This document shows, one piece after another, positions 60,800 through 64,000 of a stretch of DNA of 64,000 nucleotides. Both the position numbers and the translations under genes were made by a program. How positions within the stretch are numbered: the stretch's first letter is position 1; every line of letters starts with the position of its first letter. The DNA is from Pseudomonas sp. KU43P (GTDB lineage: Bacteria; Pseudomonadota; Gammaproteobacteria; Pseudomonadales; Pseudomonadaceae): the NCBI RefSeq assembly GCF_033095865.1, contig NZ_AP019365.1, positions 4,933,501 through 4,997,500 on the forward strand, in the 5' to 3' direction. The notes under the pieces were generated by a model. It saw only the letters and a list, made by a program, of their open reading frames with translations, had not been told where the DNA came from and did no database searches.

Positions 60800-63441
60800 G
60801 TGGCCTGTTCAATCGTTGGCTGGGCAGCCAGGCCACTGAACCCACAGCCGAAATGCCGCTGGCCGTTGGCCTGCAAGTATGGCTGGATGAGCACGGCCAC
60901 GTGCAGCGCCTGTCCGGGCCCTTGCGCACCGAGTTGGCCGTGCCCGGCCAGGCACCCGCGTCTATGCGCAGCTACCTGCATCAACGCAGCTGGCTGGTGC
61001 TCGAAGGGGTACCCGCTGACTGGCAAGGCCAGGTGCTGGACCTGGATTTCCGCACGGTCCACGGCCAGCCCCTGCATACCCGCGGCTGGCTGCAACGGCA
61101 GGCATCTGGCTGGATGCTGCAGCTCTTCGACATCGGCGACCTGCTGCGCCAAAGCGACCAGCAGGACCAGCGGCTGAGCCAGCAGCAACTGGCCATCGAC
61201 ATCAGCCAGGCCATGCGTGACTGCAGCGAACATTGGCTGCCACAGACCAGCGCCGAGCAGTTGCAGCACCTGGCCATGCATTGGCACGCCGGCGCGGCGA
61301 GGCTGCTGCTGGCGGACGCAGGCGGCTGGCGTACGTATGCCAGCAGCGAAGGTGAGTGGCCGTGGCCCGATGACGAACGCCTGCAACCCTGGCTGCAAAC
61401 GTTGCCTGCGCGCTTTCAGCACGTAGCGCCCGATTCCGCCCAATGGCAGGGTATGTGTGCAGGGTCGGCGCTGTTTCTCATGCCGTACAGCCATGGCCAC
61501 GACGTCCAGGCCTGGTTACTGTGTGCCGGGGCGTCTTCAGTGCCTGCACCAGAGGCTGCCGTGGGGTTGCTGCACGCCCTGGTCGACCCCCTGCTGGTGC
61601 GCCTTCGCCAGGCGCAGCTAGAGCAACGCTCTCGCCATCTGGATGAGCTGCAGCGGCAACTGGGCGCCGGCTGGTGGGCGTGGCCATTGCAGGGGCCGTT
61701 GCACCTGGATTCGGCCTTGGCCACCCGCCTCGAGCTGCCCTGCGAGGTCAGCCTCGAGCGATGGCTGCTGCGCCTGCACCCGGCCGACCGGGAAGCTGCG
61801 CACATGGCCCTGGAGCAGGCACGCGCTGGCGTTGCCTTGAGCCTCAGCCTGCGCCTGATCGAAGCCGACACCCTGGCCAGCCCGCGCTGGCTGCACTGGG
61901 TGGGGCAACTGCACGGCCGCCAGGTGCAAGGTTTCATGCTCGACATCAGCGCCCTCAAGGCCCAGGAGCTTCAGGCCAATGCCGCCCGCGCACGCCTGGA
62001 TAATCTCATCGCCAGTTCCCCTGCGGTGATCTACATCCAGCGCTATGCAGCGGGTGCGCTGCACAGCGAATTCTTCAGCGACAGCCTGATGCCCTTGCTG
62101 GGGTGGACCAAGGACAGCGAACTGTGCCGCCAGCCTGGCCAGGCGGTGCACCCCGAAGACCGCCAGACCTGGCTGGACCGCACCCGCGCGCTGCTGCGCG
62201 ACGGCCAGGTACGCAGTCGTTACCGCCTTCGCGATCATCGAGGTGGCTACCACTGGATATTGGACGAAGCCCGCCTGTTGCGTGACGACCTGGGCCAGCC
62301 GGTCGAAGTGGTCGGCCTGTGGCTGGATGTCAGCGAGGCCACCGAGGCCGCAGAGCGTGTGCGCCAGAGCGAGGAGCGCTACCGGGTACTGGTGGAAGAC
62401 TCACCCGCCATGATCTGCCGCTACCGCCCCGACCTGCAGTTGCTGTTCGGCAACCGGCCACTGGCCGATCAACTGGAATGCGCGCCCGGGCAGCTTGGCG
62501 AAATGAACCTGGGCCAATGGATGTCCGACAGACAGCGCCAGGCGTTCATGCAGCGGCTGGCAGCACTGACCCCGACGCAGCCGTTGAGCAGCGCAGAGGT
62601 GTGCCTGCAACTACCGGGACGCCGGCATGCCTGGTGGGTATGGGCCGAACGCGGGTTGTTCGACGAACACGGCCAACTGGTGGAAGTGCAAGCGGTGGGG
62701 CGCGACAACACGCAGGTGCGACACAGCCAGCAGCAACTGCTGCAAGGCGCCAAGATGGCGACCCTGGGCGAGCTGGCAACCGGGCTGGTGCATGAAATCA
62801 ACCAGCCGCTGAATGTGATGCGGCTGGCCGTGGTCAACACGCTCAAGCGGCTGGAAAGCGGCACGGTCGATATCGACTACCTGAACGGGAAGCTGCAGCG
62901 CATCGACGCACAGGTCGAGCGCGTCGCGCGCCTGGTCGAACATCTGCGCACCTACGGGCGGCGATCCGAAGTCGAAACCCAGGCGTTTGCGCCCTGGATG
63001 GCAGTGGACGGCGCGGTGGCGCTGCTGGCGCAAGGGCTGCGCGGCAAAGGTGTGGCCTTGCAGATCGAGCAGCCCGGGCAGTGCCCGCAAGTGCTCGGCC
63101 ATCAAGACCAGCTTGAACAGGTGTTGATCAACCTGATGGTCAACGCCCGTGATGCCTTGCTGGAACGGCAAGTAGCCTCCCCCCGGATAACCGTAAGCCA
63201 GTACCTTGAGGCGGGGCATGTGTGCCTGCAGGTGGAAGACAACGCCGGCGGCATCGATCCACGCCTGCTCGAGCGCATCTTCGAACCCTTCTTCACCACC
63301 AAGCCTGCAGGGGTTGGCACCGGTTTAGGGCTGTCGGTCAGCCACGGTATCGTCGAGGCCATGGGCGGCAGGCTGGACGTGCTCAACAACAGCGAAGGCG
63401 CCTGCTTCCGGGTAGTGTTACCGCGCTATAACACCAATTGA
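60796..63441 (+). CDS. pprA: PprA-like soluble PAS sensor histidine kinase
   Basis: The 881-residue kinase has no membrane helix. A poorly defined N-terminal 390 residues precede two PAS domains (about 395-510, ASSPAVIYIQRYAAG; and about 525-640, YRVLVEDSPAMICRYRP), a HisKA domain with phospho-His666 in ATGLVHEINQPLNVM, and an HATPase_c domain (N box NLMVNARDALL, G1 DNAGGID, F box PFFTTKPAG, G2 GTGLGLSVSHG). It resembles PprA, which with PprB controls tad expression in P. aeruginosa. The start is GTG 60796, overlapping the tadF stop. No pprB is seen within the window. Confidence 0.9.
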   Translation: MSGLFNRWLGSQATEPTAEMPLAVGLQVWLDEHGHVQRLSGPLRTELAVPGQAPASMRSYLHQRSWLVLEGVPADWQGQVLDLDFRTVHGQPLHTRGWLQRQASGWMLQLFDIGDLLRQSDQQDQRLSQQQLAIDISQAMRDCSEHWLPQTSAEQLQHLAMHWHAGAARLLLADAGGWRTYASSEGEWPWPDDERLQPWLQTLPARFQHVAPDSAQWQGMCAGSALFLMPYSHGHDVQAWLLCAGASSVPAPEAAVGLLHALVDPLLVRLRQAQLEQRSRHLDELQRQLGAGWWAWPLQGPLHLDSALATRLELPCEVSLERWLLRLHPADREAAHMALEQARAGVALSLSLRLIEADTLASPRWLHWVGQLHGRQVQGFMLDISALKAQELQANAARARLDNLIASSPAVIYIQRYAAGALHSEFFSDSLMPLLGWTKDSELCRQPGQAVHPEDRQTWLDRTRALLRDGQVRSRYRLRDHRGGYHWILDEARLLRDDLGQPVEVVGLWLDVSEATEAAERVRQSEERYRVLVEDSPAMICRYRPDLQLLFGNRPLADQLECAPGQLGEMNLGQWMSDRQRQAFMQRLAALTPTQPLSSAEVCLQLPGRRHAWWVWAERGLFDEHGQLVEVQAVGRDNTQVRHSQQQLLQGAKMATLGELATGLVHEINQPLNVMRLAVVNTLKRLESGTVDIDYLNGKLQRIDAQVERVARLVEHLRTYGRRSEVETQAFAPWMAVDGAVALLAQGLRGKGVALQIEQPGQCPQVLGHQDQLEQVLINLMVNARDALLERQVASPRITVSQYLEAGHVCLQVEDNAGGIDPRLLERIFEPFFTTKPAGVGTGLGLSVSHGIVEAMGGRLDVLNNSEGACFRVVLPRYNTN

Positions 63442-64000
63442 GCGCGGCCACTGGAGCAACTGAGGTTGGCGCCGACATCAGCGTTGACCAAGTCAATGCC
63501 CAGTACTTTCAGAAGCACATTGAGCAACGGGTCGATCAGCGGGCTGAGCAGGCTCTTGATCAGTGGCTCGAGAATGCCTTTGACCGTATTGAGCACATTA
63601 CCAACGATCACCAGCACATCTCCCAGGCCACTGTTGCCCGTGGGTTTGAACGCCTGAAGCTGTACACCCAGCAAGGTGTCGCTGAGGCTGCCGACCACGT
63701 TGTCGTTGGCTGTGCGCATGTTCAGGTAGGCGGGTGGTTGACCGATGTTGGGCGGCTCGCTGGCGGGCGCCTGGAACACCAGCGGGCGCTCGACCGGGCC
63801 GCTGCCGAGCAGCTTGCTGTCGACGCGCAGGCCAAGGCCGCCACCGGCATATGGCACGCGCGGGTCGCAGGTGCCAAGGACCAGTAACTTGATACAGCGC
63901 TTGGTGCCGATGTCGATCAACGGCAACGCCTTGATTGCAGTGGTGCCGGTAGTGAAGAACGCCGTGGGGGATTCGAAACGCCCGACTGCGATCTTGGCGG
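63426..64000 (-). CDS. tadG: TadG-like Tad pilus protein (C-terminal part, cut by window edge)
   Basis: The last 190 codons of a minus-strand gene are present and the frame stays open to the right edge, reading RFESPTAFFTTGTTAIKAL before LPLIDIGTKRCIKLLV. The visible part has no membrane helix; it includes a region of Leu/Val/Ile-rich repeats (LLSPLIDPLLNVLLKVLGI) and ends LSCSSGRAQLVL. Position in the tad locus next to the pprA, tadF and fppA genes suggests TadG, but the diagnostic N-terminal part is outside. The 3' end overlaps the kinase 3' end by 16 nt. Confidence 0.65.
   Translation of the reverse strand, partial: AKIAVGRFESPTAFFTTGTTAIKALPLIDIGTKRCIKLLVLGTCDPRVPYAGGGLGLRVDSKLLGSGPVERPLVFQAPASEPPNIGQPPAYLNMRTANDNVVGSLSDTLLGVQLQAFKPTGNSGLGDVLVIVGNVLNTVKGILEPLIKSLLSPLIDPLLNVLLKVLGIDLVNADVGANLSCSSGRAQLVL

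Overview
The window looks like a chromosomal segment of a fluorescent Pseudomonas, most likely of the P. putida group. Three things point there: GC-rich coding with Pseudomonas-type ribosome binding sites, a complete alginate operon in the canonical algD-to-algA order, and many copies of a REP palindrome whose core is CCGGCAAGCCGGCTCCCACA. Both edges cut genes: moaE on the left and a tadG-like gene on the right.

Layout. 1-762: molybdopterin genes moaC-moaD-moaE (minus). 1004-1789: an AT-richer orphan gene for a predicted beta-sandwich protein. 1942-5661: a PIN-PhoH ATPase, a polysaccharide-deacetylase-like exported protein with a degenerate active site, and yaaA. 5662-22743: a long algD promoter and leader, then algD-alg8-alg44-K-E-G-X-L-I-J-F-A. 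This set makes GDP-mannuronate, polymerises it under c-di-GMP control, and moves it across the periplasm with epimerisation, acetylation and lyase clean-up before export. 22942-25241: a small membrane protein and two SDR enzymes. 25299-30495: an EmrAB/OMF-type tripartite pump with a LysR regulator. 30738-31184: a universal stress protein. 31379-37295: an AaeAB/fusaric-acid-type pump with a divergent LysR regulator. 37378-40474: a 2-hydroxyacid dehydrogenase, an EamA transporter and an AraC regulator.

40548-50849 holds two iron-uptake signalling units back to back. On the minus strand lie DUF3649, PepSY reductase-like, DUF3325, FecI, FecR and a TonB receptor. On the plus strand lies fecI-fecR-fecA, whose receptor closely resembles E. 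coli FecA. They diverge from one intergenic region with a Fur-box-like site. 51077-51424 encodes an HPF/RaiA ribosome factor. 51480-64000 is a Flp/Tad pilus locus: a REC-only regulator and the Flp pilin on the minus strand; cpaB(rcpC), rcpA, tadZ-A-B-C-D, a DUF3613 protein, a tadE/F pseudopilin and a PprA-like kinase on the plus strand; prepilin peptidase and the tadG-like end on the minus strand.

No tRNA, rRNA, CRISPR array, transposase or prophage was seen. The most unusual items are a REP pair translated in frame inside the AlgK signal peptide, a G8 tract in the orphan beta-sandwich gene, a deacetylase without its catalytic Asp pair, a matched pair of LysR-type operators, and a cluster of AGTGA motifs between the divergent flp and cpaB genes.
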